The translations under genes were made by a program, and so were the position numbers. Below, one piece after another: positions 10,401-17,598 of a stretch of DNA of 53,216 bases. The notes under the pieces were generated by a model that saw nothing but the letters and a program-made list of their open reading frames with translations, did no database searches and was not told where the DNA came from. Numbering within the stretch: the first letter of the stretch is position 1; the number at the start of each line of letters is the position of its first letter. Origin of the DNA: Oscillospiraceae bacterium (GTDB taxonomy: Bacteria; Bacillota; Clostridia; Oscillospirales; Ruminococcaceae); assembly GCA_020024615.1 (NCBI GenBank), contig JAHHTP010000009.1, positions 1-53,216 on the forward strand, read 5' to 3'.

Positions 10401-10559
10401 GGTAAATTCTGCATCCTGCGGCATGGCATCATAGCGCACGCTAGTTTCATATTTGCTCATTGGAACGGTCTCATGTTTGACAAACATACGGTTTTCCAAA
10501 GTTAAGAGGAATCGTTCTAATTTGTGGCAAACACGGTTGATTTGCGGTTGATTCATCAT
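7449..10559 (-). CDS. Cytoplasmic GH38 alpha-mannosidase (first copy)
   Basis: A 1036-aa glycoside hydrolase family 38 protein, which removes alpha-linked mannose with retention using a Zn ion. The catalytic domain begins with GIIGHSHLDTAWLWT (metal ligands His260 and Asp262 expected), and the nucleophile is Asp372 in FWLPDTFGYSAALPQIM. GELYLELHRGT and LLVNQFHDILPGT are further GH38 signatures, followed by the C-terminal beta domains (from about residue 640). There is no signal peptide, so it acts on imported oligosaccharides. It is divergent from the permease operon across a 584-bp regulatory gap and is a paralogue of the GH38 gene at 14431. Linkage specificity (alpha-1,2/1,3/1,6) cannot be told from sequence alone. 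AAAGGA lies about 10 nt upstream of ATG10559. Confidence 0.93.
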   Translation of the reverse strand: MMNQPQINRVCHKLERFLLTLENRMFVKHETVPMSKYETSVRYDAMPQDAEFTPAQKGDTWGKELGYCWFDGIYTVPEALDGQNLFAMPHFGSYETLMFIDDVPYGTFANKITNAAHGNHYCDMIRMHAKAGEKIHLTFEAYAGHYVIGTQPFETSDNHNFTYTYNDVTICTKDDEIIDFYFDLRTVLQLVENLDNKSVRYAQAINCILEVNTVVEYDPDDTDPILFRNSLKEASVSLKRFLMMRGSASSGSCGIIGHSHLDTAWLWTIPETVKKATRTAANSLNLMEQYPEYKFVMSSAYHLEVIRRHYPKLFQRVAQRIKEGRYEPNGGVWVECDCNITGGEAMIRQFLWGQRYTRKHFDFTSNCFWLPDTFGYSAALPQIMQGCDVDYFLTTKMSWNDTNPFPYQTFWWEGIDGSKVFTHFNCTHCWPDPQAILQNHHGNDHTTNYLHQKTVSDKRLLSYGFGDGGGGPQFEMVEAARRVKDLDGVPKTEHTLVGDFMDDLKATANTPNTYAGELYLELHRGTLTNQHKIKYNNRKAEIALRNLEILEVANAVKADKIADDAPIHEQYETLLVNQFHDILPGTCIAAAHDQCYSEMDKLLTNVAQMTENALKNDADGYTLVNTQSFEYNDIVTLPVEDKSIAADVAQQQITNIKGESRLVAAGLTVPAMGSTNIKLNDGTPESKSAFIYDGTHLTTPFAEVTFNKKGYISSYIDKANDRELVKEGCAFGALLYGQDIPQSWDNWDVECDLNDRLSDCGELVSRELVADGAVELRIRSTYRFEGTIVSQDMIFYAHTPRVDFETEMNWNSKHRFLKADFNTTIHTRFARHEIQFGNVERPTTRNTSIEQAMFEVTNHKYTDLSETSYGISILNDCKYGVSVEGSDIRLSLHKGGCRPDPRGDVGIHYVTYSMLPHNSAFNAVDTILPAYMLNNPVIAAKGDYQMVNLGSSDKANVIVEAVKPLEDSIETGEKAYILRIYEAEGCYTHANVSFGFTPKAAAITNMLEEVKETLPAEQTLKLTFKPFEIKTLKISY

Positions 10560-10603
10560 AATTTTAAAGTCCTTTCTTTAAATATAGCAAATATAGTTCC
10601 TCT

Positions 10604-10609
10604 ATTATA
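10604..10609 (-). promoter_or_regulatory. -10 box of the minus-strand GH38 promoter
   Basis: On the minus strand TATAAT is found 45 bp before the GH38 start. No good -35 hexamer is seen 16-18 bp upstream. An inverted repeat GATTC-N13-GAATC (10623-10627 and 10641-10645) covers the -35 area, so an activator or repressor may act here. The -10 is clear; the rest is inference. Confidence 0.45.
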
Positions 10610-10645
10610 TCATATTTTTTTTGATTCGTACAGCCTATTTGAATC

Positions 10646-10911
10646 TTTTTTTATTTAGTTTTGTTTAAAATTTCAATTGTGCAAAATACACAAAAATATC
10701 GGGGGATGCCGAAAAAAGGTTCGGACTATCTATTTTTGGGAGAATGAGTGTGAACTTTATACAAATCAGGTAGATGTATTTTAGTGCTTTTTCAATGAGC
10801 AGGGTTGTTTCAAGCGAATTTTACTAAAAATTAAAAGTATTTTTTGTGCGGGTTGCTAGTGATGGTTTTCTGAAGTTTTTGAATTTTTTAACTCGGAAAT
10901 ATCGCGTTTTT
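10646..10911. other. AT-rich intergenic stretch without a gene
   Basis: This middle part of the 584-bp gap between divergent mannoside genes is AT-rich and holds no ORF with a ribosome site. A small CCGAA/TTCGG hairpin (10709-10713 with 10720-10724) lacks a T-run and is not a convincing terminator. I see no other defined element. Confidence 0.5.
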
Positions 10912-10929
10912 ATTGAAAATGCGTTCAAT
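10912..10929. promoter_or_regulatory. Candidate LacI/CcpA-type operator
   Basis: A perfect inverted repeat, ATTGAA-AATGCG-TTCAAT, lies 46 bp upstream of the permease-operon -35 box. The inner 14 bases match the catabolite-responsive element TGWAARCGYTWNCW at 12 of 14 positions by my count. It could bind CcpA or a LacI-family mannoside repressor; neither gene is in the window. Confidence 0.45.
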
Positions 10930-10974
10930 TACTAACTTGGAGAAAAATTTTTTTTATTTTTTGTAAATAAACAC

Positions 10975-11003
10975 TTGATTTATCATGAATTTTATTATAT
11001 AAT
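10975..11003 (+). promoter_or_regulatory. SigA promoter of the ABC permease operon
   Basis: TTGATT (10975-10980), a 17-bp spacer and a perfect TATAAT (10998-11003) form a strong sigma-A promoter. Transcription should start near 11010, leaving a 5' leader of about 134 nt before the permease start codon. Confidence 0.8.
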
Positions 11004-11013
11004 AGTGTCAAGG

Positions 11014-11111
11014 TAAGCTAGACGGGCAAAACTGTACTTTGATCTTTCGTATAATTTGCCGGAACAAATATTGTGCGAAAGAAGAAAGGACAGTTATGCC
11101 GCCTTAGCTTA
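11014..11111 (+). promoter_or_regulatory. Rod-like structured mRNA leader
   Basis: Almost the whole leader can fold into one long interrupted helix. From outside in the pairs are TAAGCTA (11014-11020) with TAGCTTA (11105-11111); GGCAAAACTGT (11025-11035) with ACAGTTATGCC (11090-11100), one A-A mismatch; CTTT (11037-11040) with AAAG (11085-11088); TCTTTCG (11043-11049) with CGAAAGA (11076-11082); and ATTTG (11054-11058) with CAAAT (11065-11069) around a six-base loop. No U-tract follows, and the ribosome site (11131-11135) is outside, so it is neither an ordinary terminator nor an obvious RBS sequestor. I do not recognise a known riboswitch class. Confidence 0.55.
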
Positions 11112-11143
11112 AATTAAATTTTAATAGTATAGGAGTGGCGTTA

Positions 11144-12121
11144 ATGTCGAGAAAAGAAGACAAAAAGTACAAAAAGAAATTTACTCGTGATGACTTTGAG
11201 TTAACTCTTTTGGCTCTGCCGACCACAATCTGGTATCTTGTTTTTAGCTACCTGCCGATGTTCGGTGTCATCATTGCATTCAAAAACTTCAAACCAATTA
11301 AAGGCAGCGGTTTCTTACCGACTCTGTTCTTTAAATCTGAGTGGATGGGCTTCCAGAACTTTAAGTTCCTGTTCTCAACTGGTGCAAGCTTCTTTGAAAG
11401 CCAGACTTGGTGGATGTTCCGTAATACCATCCTCTACAACATTATCATGATTGCTCTGGGTTGTATTGTTCCGGTAACCTTAGCTATTATGATTACTGAG
11501 CTCTACAGCCAGAAACTGGCAAAGGTCTGTCAGACCATGATGTTCTTACCGAACTTCCTGTCTTGGGTTGTAGTATCCTATTTCGTATTTGCATTCCTCT
11601 CTCAGAGCAAAGGCTTAGTTAACTCTACTTTAACCTCCATGGGTAAAGAGACAGTTGGTTGGTATACTGCTGAGGCAATGCATTTCTGGCCACCGTTCCT
11701 GATTCTTCTGAATATCTGGAAAGGTGCTGGTTATGGCATGGTTGTATACCTGGCTACTATTGCAGGTATTGACCAGACTCTGTATGAAGCAGCAATTATC
11801 GATGGTGCTACCAAATGGCAGCAGGTTAAACACATTACCCTGCCGATGTTGAAAACCATTATCGTTATTATGATGATTATGGCAGTTGGTCGTATCTTTG
11901 CTTCTGATTTCGGTCTGTTCTATAACATTCCGAAAACCTCTGGTGACCTGTACCCAGTTACTTTAACCATTGACGTATATGTTTACAATGCATTAACCAA
12001 TCTGGGTAATATCGGTATGTCCTCCGCAGCAGCATTGTTCCAGTCTATTTGTGGTCTTATTATGATTAACCTTGCTAACTTAACCGTTCGTAAGATTGAT
12101 CCAGGCTCTGCATTGTTCTAA
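11144..12121 (+). CDS. CUT1 ABC sugar permease (LplB-like)
   Basis: One of two integral membrane subunits of an ABC importer of the carbohydrate uptake 1 family (LplB/YtcP type), which usually carries oligosaccharides. The 325-aa protein has about six membrane segments, the first after a charged cytoplasmic N-terminus (MSRKEDKKYKKKFTRDDFE). The EAA loop that contacts the ATPase, YEAAIIDGATKWQQVKHITL, lies near residue 210. ATG11144 is preferred because AGGAG ends 8 nt upstream; a GTG at 11135 overlaps that site. It is followed after 19 bp by the partner permease. Neighbouring genes suggest alpha/beta-mannosides as cargo. No solute-binding protein or ATPase gene accompanies it, although the ATPase is often shared (MsmK type) in Firmicutes. 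Confidence 0.93.
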   Translation: MSRKEDKKYKKKFTRDDFELTLLALPTTIWYLVFSYLPMFGVIIAFKNFKPIKGSGFLPTLFFKSEWMGFQNFKFLFSTGASFFESQTWWMFRNTILYNIIMIALGCIVPVTLAIMITELYSQKLAKVCQTMMFLPNFLSWVVVSYFVFAFLSQSKGLVNSTLTSMGKETVGWYTAEAMHFWPPFLILLNIWKGAGYGMVVYLATIAGIDQTLYEAAIIDGATKWQQVKHITLPMLKTIIVIMMIMAVGRIFASDFGLFYNIPKTSGDLYPVTLTIDVYVYNALTNLGNIGMSSAAALFQSICGLIMINLANLTVRKIDPGSALF

Positions 12122-12140
12122 TTAGGAGGTATTAAAAATT

Positions 12141-13070
12141 ATGGCAAAGAAAGAAAAACTTCTTGATGGTCTTGCTAAGTTTAACCGAGTATCTCCTGTA
12201 GTAAATGTACTGTTCTCGATAGTATTTATTCTTGGAGCACTTGCTTGCGTTATTCCGCTGATCTTCGTTATCATCATTTCCTTCTCTTCTCCGGAATCTA
12301 TTGCTACAAAAGGTTACTCTTTCGTTCCGCAGGAGTGGTCTTTGGCTACCTATGCATATCTGTGGACTTCTAAAGAAGTACTTGGTAAAGCAATCGGTAT
12401 TTCCTTACTGGTAACCATTGCTGGTACCTGTCTTGGTATTACCTTGAATGGTTTACTGGGTTATGTTCTTTCCAGAAGTAACTACATCTTAAAACCGTTC
12501 TTTACTTACATGATCTTAATCCCGATGCTGTTCGGCGGTGGTATGGTAGCAAGCTACCTGATCATCACTAAGTTCTTACACTTAAAAGATAACCTGTTGG
12601 TATTAATTCTTCCATTAGCTGTTGGTTCGATGAACGTCATTATCTTCCGTACGTTCTTCCAGACGACGGTGCCAGAAGAGGTTATTGAATCAGCTAAACT
12701 GGACGGTGCTTCCCAGCTGTTGATCTTTGCAAGAATCGTTCTGCCGATTTCCTTACCGGCAATCGCTACAATCGGTTTAATGCTCTGCTTCGCTTACTGG
12801 AATGACTGGTTTACTGCATTGCTGTACATCTCCAATAAAGACCTGTATCCGTTACAGTACTTCCTGATGAAGATGGAGCAGAACATTCAGTTCATGAAAC
12901 AGAATGCAATGCTGATTGGTGGTGCACTTGCTGAAATGGCTTCTCAGATTGAGGGCGACAGTGTTCGTATGGCAGTTGCTGTAATCGTAGTTCTGCCGAT
13001 CGCTTGTGCATATCCGTTCTTCCAGAGATACTTCGTTGGTGGTTTAACCATCGGTGCAGTTAAAGGTTAA
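12141..13070 (+). CDS. CUT1 ABC sugar permease (YtcP-like)
   Basis: The partner membrane subunit of the importer, 309 aa with about six membrane segments. The EAA loop reads EEVIESAKLDGASQLLIFAR (residues about 175-194), followed by IVLPISLPAI, typical of CUT1 permeases of the YtcP/LplC group. The C-terminus ends with GLTIGAVKG, matching the characteristic [GL]-x-GAVKG ending of this group. An AGGAGG site lies 9 nt upstream of ATG12141. It ends the two-gene operon: a 13-bp stem terminator follows 66 bp after the stop. In related loci a lipoprotein sugar-binding gene normally follows; here it is absent and the next gene is GH130 under its own promoter. Confidence 0.93.
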   Translation: MAKKEKLLDGLAKFNRVSPVVNVLFSIVFILGALACVIPLIFVIIISFSSPESIATKGYSFVPQEWSLATYAYLWTSKEVLGKAIGISLLVTIAGTCLGITLNGLLGYVLSRSNYILKPFFTYMILIPMLFGGGMVASYLIITKFLHLKDNLLVLILPLAVGSMNVIIFRTFFQTTVPEEVIESAKLDGASQLLIFARIVLPISLPAIATIGLMLCFAYWNDWFTALLYISNKDLYPLQYFLMKMEQNIQFMKQNAMLIGGALAEMASQIEGDSVRMAVAVIVVLPIACAYPFFQRYFVGGLTIGAVKG

Positions 13071-13136
13071 TTTCTTTGATATCTTCATACAAGAAGGATA
13101 CATAGTAAATTTAATATCTTTGGATATTCTAAAATT

Positions 13137-13174
13137 AAGGCGGGTTACCGAAAGGTAGCTTGCCTTTTGTTGTA
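13137..13174 (+). terminator. Terminator of the permease operon
   Basis: A fully paired 13-bp stem (13137-13149 with 13154-13166, three G-U pairs) is capped by a GAAA tetraloop and followed by T-rich TTGTTG. It isolates the permease pair from the downstream enzyme genes. Confidence 0.85.
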
Positions 13175-13227
13175 TATACAAATGTTGGCTGGTTTTTGTG
13201 AAATTAAAAAGTATTTTATAAATCCTA

Positions 13228-13256
13228 TTGCAAAATCAATTTAAATCATGTATAAT
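13228..13256 (+). promoter_or_regulatory. Promoter of the GH130 gene
   Basis: TTGCAA (13228-13233), a 17-bp spacer and a perfect TATAAT (13251-13256) sit 77 bp before the GH130 start codon. Transcription should begin near 13263. Confidence 0.78.
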
Positions 13257-13332
13257 AAATTTAATAGGAAAGGAGTGTATAAGACATTCCTGACCCACAT
13301 TTCAAAAAATAATTTGAATGGAGAGATGTAAA

Positions 13333-14328
13333 ATGGCAAAGATTATTGGTGGACAGTCCCTGCCGAATATACCGTGGGAAGATAGACCGGCCGGCTGTAA
13401 AGATGTAATGTGGCGTTATAGCGCTAACCCGATTATTAAAAGAGATGCTACCCGTATTTCCAACAGTATTTTTAATAGTGCGGTTGTTCCGTTTGGCAAT
13501 GGTTACGCTGGCGTATTCCGTTGCGATGACAAATGCATCCGTATGAATATTTTCGTTGGTTTCTCTGATGACGGTATTAACTGGAACATCAGCGACGAGC
13601 CGCTGTCTTTTGAAGGTGATCCGGATGTTACTCGTTTTGAGTATCGTTATGATCCGCGTGTCTGCAAAATTGAGGACAAATATTTTATCACATGGTGCAA
13701 CGGTTATCATGGTCCAACCATTGGTGTGGGCTACACCTATGATTTCAAAACCTTCTATCAGTGTGAGAACGCATTCTTACCGTACAACAGAAACGGTGTT
13801 ATGTTCCCGCGTAAATTCAACGATAAATATCTGATGATGTCTCGTCCGTCCGATACAGGCCATACTCCGTTCGGTGATATCTTTGTATCCGAGTCTCCGG
13901 ATTTGGTATACTGGGGCAAACATCGTTTCATGATGAAACCGACTCCATTTGATAAATCTGCATGGCAGTGCACCAAGATTGGTCCGGGTCCGGTTCCGAT
14001 CGAAACCGATGAAGGCTGGCTGCTGTTCTATCATGGCGTTCTGCAATCCTGCAATGGCTTTATTTACAGCTTTGGTGCAGCAATCTTAGACCGTGATGAC
14101 CCAAGCAAGGTTCTGTATCGTTCGGCTCCGTACTTAATCCATCCGTCCACTCCGTATGAGTGCACCGGTGATGTTCCGAATGTATGCTTCCCGTGCGCAG
14201 CTCTGTGCGATGCTGATACTGGCAGAATCGCTGTTTATTACGGTGCTGCTGATACCGTTACTGCATTGGCGTTTACTAATGTCAATGAACTGATTCCGTG
14301 GATTAAAGCAAACGCTGTTGAGGAATAA
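13333..14328 (+). CDS. GH130 beta-mannoside phosphorylase
   Basis: A 331-aa glycoside hydrolase family 130 protein with the five-bladed propeller repeats of the family. Members cleave beta-mannosides by phosphorolysis, releasing alpha-mannose 1-phosphate. The conserved Asp of YDPRV (near residue 102), NGVMFPRKFNDKYLMMSRPS and GWLLFYHGV with its histidine are visible; these are in or next to catalytic and phosphate-site positions in GH130. The N-terminus LPNIPWEDRPAGCKDVMWRY resembles phosphorylases acting on Man-beta-1,4-GlcNAc or mannooligosaccharides, and the flanking alpha-mannosidases favour an N-glycan core substrate, but subfamily assignment needs a tree. No signal peptide, so cytoplasmic. 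ATG13333 is chosen since GGAGAG ends 7 nt upstream and overlaps the earlier ATG13318. An intrinsic terminator follows the gene. Confidence 0.88.
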   Translation: MAKIIGGQSLPNIPWEDRPAGCKDVMWRYSANPIIKRDATRISNSIFNSAVVPFGNGYAGVFRCDDKCIRMNIFVGFSDDGINWNISDEPLSFEGDPDVTRFEYRYDPRVCKIEDKYFITWCNGYHGPTIGVGYTYDFKTFYQCENAFLPYNRNGVMFPRKFNDKYLMMSRPSDTGHTPFGDIFVSESPDLVYWGKHRFMMKPTPFDKSAWQCTKIGPGPVPIETDEGWLLFYHGVLQSCNGFIYSFGAAILDRDDPSKVLYRSAPYLIHPSTPYECTGDVPNVCFPCAALCDADTGRIAVYYGAADTVTALAFTNVNELIPWIKANAVEE

Positions 14329-14342
14329 TCTAACAGAATAAG

Positions 14343-14348
14343 TATAAT
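14343..14348 (+). promoter_or_regulatory. Possible -10 box before the second GH38 gene
   Basis: TATAAT lies just after the GH130 stop, with a weak TTGAGG (14318-14323) 19 bp upstream. If used, its transcript would begin near 14355 and pass through the terminator hairpin at 14378-14404 before GH38. The -35 is poor, so this is tentative. Confidence 0.35.
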
Positions 14349-14377
14349 TGCTTTTAGGATAAATAAGCAATCCGAAG

Positions 14378-14412
14378 AGCGGTGTTGCGATTAACAACAC
14401 CGCTTTTTATTT
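14378..14412 (+). terminator. Terminator or attenuator before second GH38
   Basis: A perfect 10-bp GC-rich stem (AGCGGTGTTG 14378-14387 with CAACACCGCT 14395-14404) with a 7-nt loop is followed by TTTTTATTTG. It ends only 18 nt before the GH38 start codon, so no promoter fits between. A smaller hairpin ATTGCTT/AAGCAAT (from 14347 to 14371) precedes it. GH38-GH3 expression must come through this site. Confidence 0.82.
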
Positions 14413-14430
14413 GAAAAAAGAGGAAATAAG

Positions 14431-17400
14431 ATGGATATGAATTTACGACAGCAACGAGTTTTAAAGATTTGTGAGGATCTGGAAAAATATACTCGTTTGC
14501 AGACTGTTCCGATTACCGGATTTCAAATGAAAAAAGCCAAGGTGTTTACACCAGCTGAGGCTGATGCCTGCGAGATTCCGTGGCAGAACTTTGATTCGGC
14601 TAAAGATGTATGGCCAGGCCCAGATATGCATTACTGGTTTAGAGCTGAGGTTACGGTACCAGAAAGCTTTGCTGGAAAAGCACTGTGGTTGGAGATTTCT
14701 ACGCAGGTTAACTTCTGGGATGCCGTTAATCCGCAGTTTTTGGCATTTATCAATGGGGAGATTGTGCAGGGTGTTGATGTCAATCATCGTGAAATCCGTG
14801 TATGCGAGCATGCCAAAGCGGGAGAAACCTTTGTTTTAGATCTACAAGCCTATACTGGTCGGGATAATGACCGCACAACCGGAACGACTGCCAATCTGCG
14901 CCTGTTTGCGGATATGGTTGAGATGGATGCACCAGTGCAGGAATTGCTGTACAATTTGTTTGTTCCGTCTAAAATCGTAAAACATCTGGATGAAAATCAC
15001 CCGTCCAGAGGCAAACTGCAAAATGCGATGGAATATGCAATCAATCTGATTGACTTCCGTGTGCCGCAGTCAGCAGAATTCCATGCATCTGTTAAAGAGG
15101 CAAACAATTATCTAAATAAGACGGTTTATGATGAATTGGCAGGCAATGAAGATGTTTTGGTCACCTGCATTGGTTCTACCCATATTGATATTGCATGGTG
15201 GTGGATGGTAGATCAGACCAGAGAAAAAGCTGCTCGTTCGTTTGCAACTGCATTAAAATTGATGGATGAGTATCCAGAATATAAATTCATGTCCTCTCAG
15301 CCGCAATTGTATGAATTTGTTAAAGAGCGTTATCCGGCATTGTTTGAGAAGATCAAACAGCGTGTGAAAGAGGGGCGCTGGGAAGCGGAAGGCGGTATGT
15401 GGATTGAGGCGGATTGTAATGTGACTTCCGGTGAATCGCTGATTCGTCAGTTCCTGTACGGAAAACGCTTCTTTAAAGAAGAATTTGATAAAGATAATAA
15501 AGTTTTATGGCTGCCGGATGTATTTGGTTATTCTGCTGCCCTTCCGCAGATTATGAAAAAATGCGGCATTGAATACTTTATGACCACTAAGATCTCCTGG
15601 AATCAGTATAACAAACTGCCAGTAGATACCTTCTGGTGGAAAGGCATTGACGGTACTGAAATTTTTACTCATTTGATTACTGCACAGCATGAAGGCCAGT
15701 CTAAAGAGAGTTTTAATACCAGTTATGGTGCGGATTTATGCCCGATTACTGTTGCTAAAACATGGGAAAGATACCAGCATAAAGAGATGAATAACGATGT
15801 TCTCTTAAGCTATGGTCATAGTGATGGTGGCGGTGGCCCAACCCGTAAAATGTTGGAACATGGCGTGCGCCAGTTGAAGGGATTCCCAGGTATTGGAAAG
15901 GTCAGAACCGAATTGGTGAAACCGTATTTTGATGAACTGAAAGAACGCTGCTTGTCCTCCGGCAGAATGCAGAAATGGGATGGCGAACTGTACTTAGAGT
16001 ATCATCGCGGAACCTATACTTCCATGGCACGCAATAAAAAATCCAACCGTAAGAATGAGTATCTCTATCAGGATCTGGAATTTTTCGCAAACTGGGCAAA
16101 ACAGTATGGAATGGAATATCCGGAAGAAGTATTACGCAAAAACTGGAAGACAATTCTTGTCAATCAGTTCCATGACATTTTGCCAGGTTCTTCTATCCAT
16201 GAAGTTTATGAGGTAACCAAGGAAGAATATGCGCAGATTGAGGCGGAGGGTGAAAGTTTAGTTACTGACAGCCTGAAACGGATTGCTAAAGAGGCATCTG
16301 GTGCGAAAACGCAGGATGTAGTTGTATTCAACAGTTTATCATTTGACCGTGATGATGTCATTTCGGTTGATGCAAAAACATATGCAGATGTCACAGCTTT
16401 TACTGATAACAAGGGCAATGAATATCCGGTGCAGAAAACAGCAAATGGCGATCTGATTTTCCGTGCAAAACAGATTCCAGCAAAAGGCATGGGTGTTTAT
16501 ACGCCTTGTACTGCGGCTGAAGCTAAAAATATTCCATTTGAGATCGAAGAAGGTAGAATTAGCACCCCGTATTATGATATTGAAATGGATGAGGCATTCC
16601 AGTTTACCTCGATTTATGATAAAGAAAATGATCGTCAGGTTTTAACTGAGGGTGAAAAGGGCAATGTCCTGATGGTATATGAGGATAAACCGATTTACTA
16701 TGATAACTGGGATATTGACATTTATTATGATCTGAAATATTGGCCGGTTGAGGATGTACAGAAAGCGGAATGGATTGAAGTTGGTCCAGTAAGAGCAGTT
16801 CTGGAAATCACCCGTAAGTTCTTATCCACAACCATTGTACAGAAGATCATCTTCTATGCAAATGATCGCCGCATTGATTTTGATACTTATGTGGATTGGA
16901 CACAGTTCAACCTGCTGTTAAAAGTTCTGTTCCCAGTTGATATCAATACCAAAGAAGCTACTTTTGATATTCAGTTTGGTAACTTGACCCGTCCAACCCA
17001 CAAGAACACTTCGTGGGATGCAGCTAAATTTGAAACCTGTGGTCATAAATGGGCTGATTTGTCTGAAGGTAATTATGGTGTTTCGATTCTGAATGATTGT
17101 AAATACGGATACGGTATTCATGAAGGCGTGATCGGTTTAACATTGATTAAATCCGGTATTCTGCCGAATCCGACTACAGATCAGGAAGAACATACCTTTA
17201 CCTATGCACTGCTTCCGCACGATGGTAACTGGAAAGAGTCGAATGTTATTGAAGAAGCTTATCGCTTGAATGTTCCGGCACGCCCAGTTATTATGGATGC
17301 GGATGCAAAAGAGGATGCAAAACAGTACCTCAAACTGGATACCGTAAATGGTCACAACAATGTAATCATTGAGACCGTGAAACAGGCTGAGGATGGGGAA

Positions 17401-17589
17401 GGTACCATTATTCGTGTATTTGAGTGCAAGAATATGCGCACTAAAGCAACAATAACCCTTCCGGCAGAAGCAAAAGAGGTATATCTTTGTGATATGCTTG
17501 AAACTGTCGAAGAAGAAATTTTGACAGAGCAGGGCGGCTTTACCTTTACCATCCGTCCGTATGAGATTTTGACCTTCCTGATCAAATAA
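14431..17589 (+). CDS. Cytoplasmic GH38 alpha-mannosidase (second copy)
   Basis: A 1052-aa GH38 protein. The zinc site motif is CIGSTHIDIAWWWM (His251, Asp253), and the nucleophile is Asp363 in VLWLPDVFGYSAALPQIM. DGELYLEYHRGTYTS and TILVNQFHDILPGSSIHEVYE complete the family signatures, and C-terminal beta-sandwich domains follow. It shares the architecture of the GH38 at 7449-10559 but is clearly divergent in sequence, suggesting a different linkage preference. No signal peptide. The ribosome site GAGGAAA lies 8 nt before ATG14431, just after a strong terminator. GH3 starts 9 bp after its stop, so the pair is translationally coupled. Likely role: trimming alpha-mannose from imported glycans before GH130 attacks the beta-mannosyl core. 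Confidence 0.93.
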   Translation: MDMNLRQQRVLKICEDLEKYTRLQTVPITGFQMKKAKVFTPAEADACEIPWQNFDSAKDVWPGPDMHYWFRAEVTVPESFAGKALWLEISTQVNFWDAVNPQFLAFINGEIVQGVDVNHREIRVCEHAKAGETFVLDLQAYTGRDNDRTTGTTANLRLFADMVEMDAPVQELLYNLFVPSKIVKHLDENHPSRGKLQNAMEYAINLIDFRVPQSAEFHASVKEANNYLNKTVYDELAGNEDVLVTCIGSTHIDIAWWWMVDQTREKAARSFATALKLMDEYPEYKFMSSQPQLYEFVKERYPALFEKIKQRVKEGRWEAEGGMWIEADCNVTSGESLIRQFLYGKRFFKEEFDKDNKVLWLPDVFGYSAALPQIMKKCGIEYFMTTKISWNQYNKLPVDTFWWKGIDGTEIFTHLITAQHEGQSKESFNTSYGADLCPITVAKTWERYQHKEMNNDVLLSYGHSDGGGGPTRKMLEHGVRQLKGFPGIGKVRTELVKPYFDELKERCLSSGRMQKWDGELYLEYHRGTYTSMARNKKSNRKNEYLYQDLEFFANWAKQYGMEYPEEVLRKNWKTILVNQFHDILPGSSIHEVYEVTKEEYAQIEAEGESLVTDSLKRIAKEASGAKTQDVVVFNSLSFDRDDVISVDAKTYADVTAFTDNKGNEYPVQKTANGDLIFRAKQIPAKGMGVYTPCTAAEAKNIPFEIEEGRISTPYYDIEMDEAFQFTSIYDKENDRQVLTEGEKGNVLMVYEDKPIYYDNWDIDIYYDLKYWPVEDVQKAEWIEVGPVRAVLEITRKFLSTTIVQKIIFYANDRRIDFDTYVDWTQFNLLLKVLFPVDINTKEATFDIQFGNLTRPTHKNTSWDAAKFETCGHKWADLSEGNYGVSILNDCKYGYGIHEGVIGLTLIKSGILPNPTTDQEEHTFTYALLPHDGNWKESNVIEEAYRLNVPARPVIMDADAKEDAKQYLKLDTVNGHNNVIIETVKQAEDGEGTIIRVFECKNMRTKATITLPAEAKEVYLCDMLETVEEEILTEQGGFTFTIRPYEILTFLIK

Positions 17590-17598
17590 GGAGAAACT

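Noticed and set aside
10709..10724. CCGAA/TTCGG hairpin as a terminator
   Set aside because: Only 5 bp and not followed by a T-run; no gene ends nearby.
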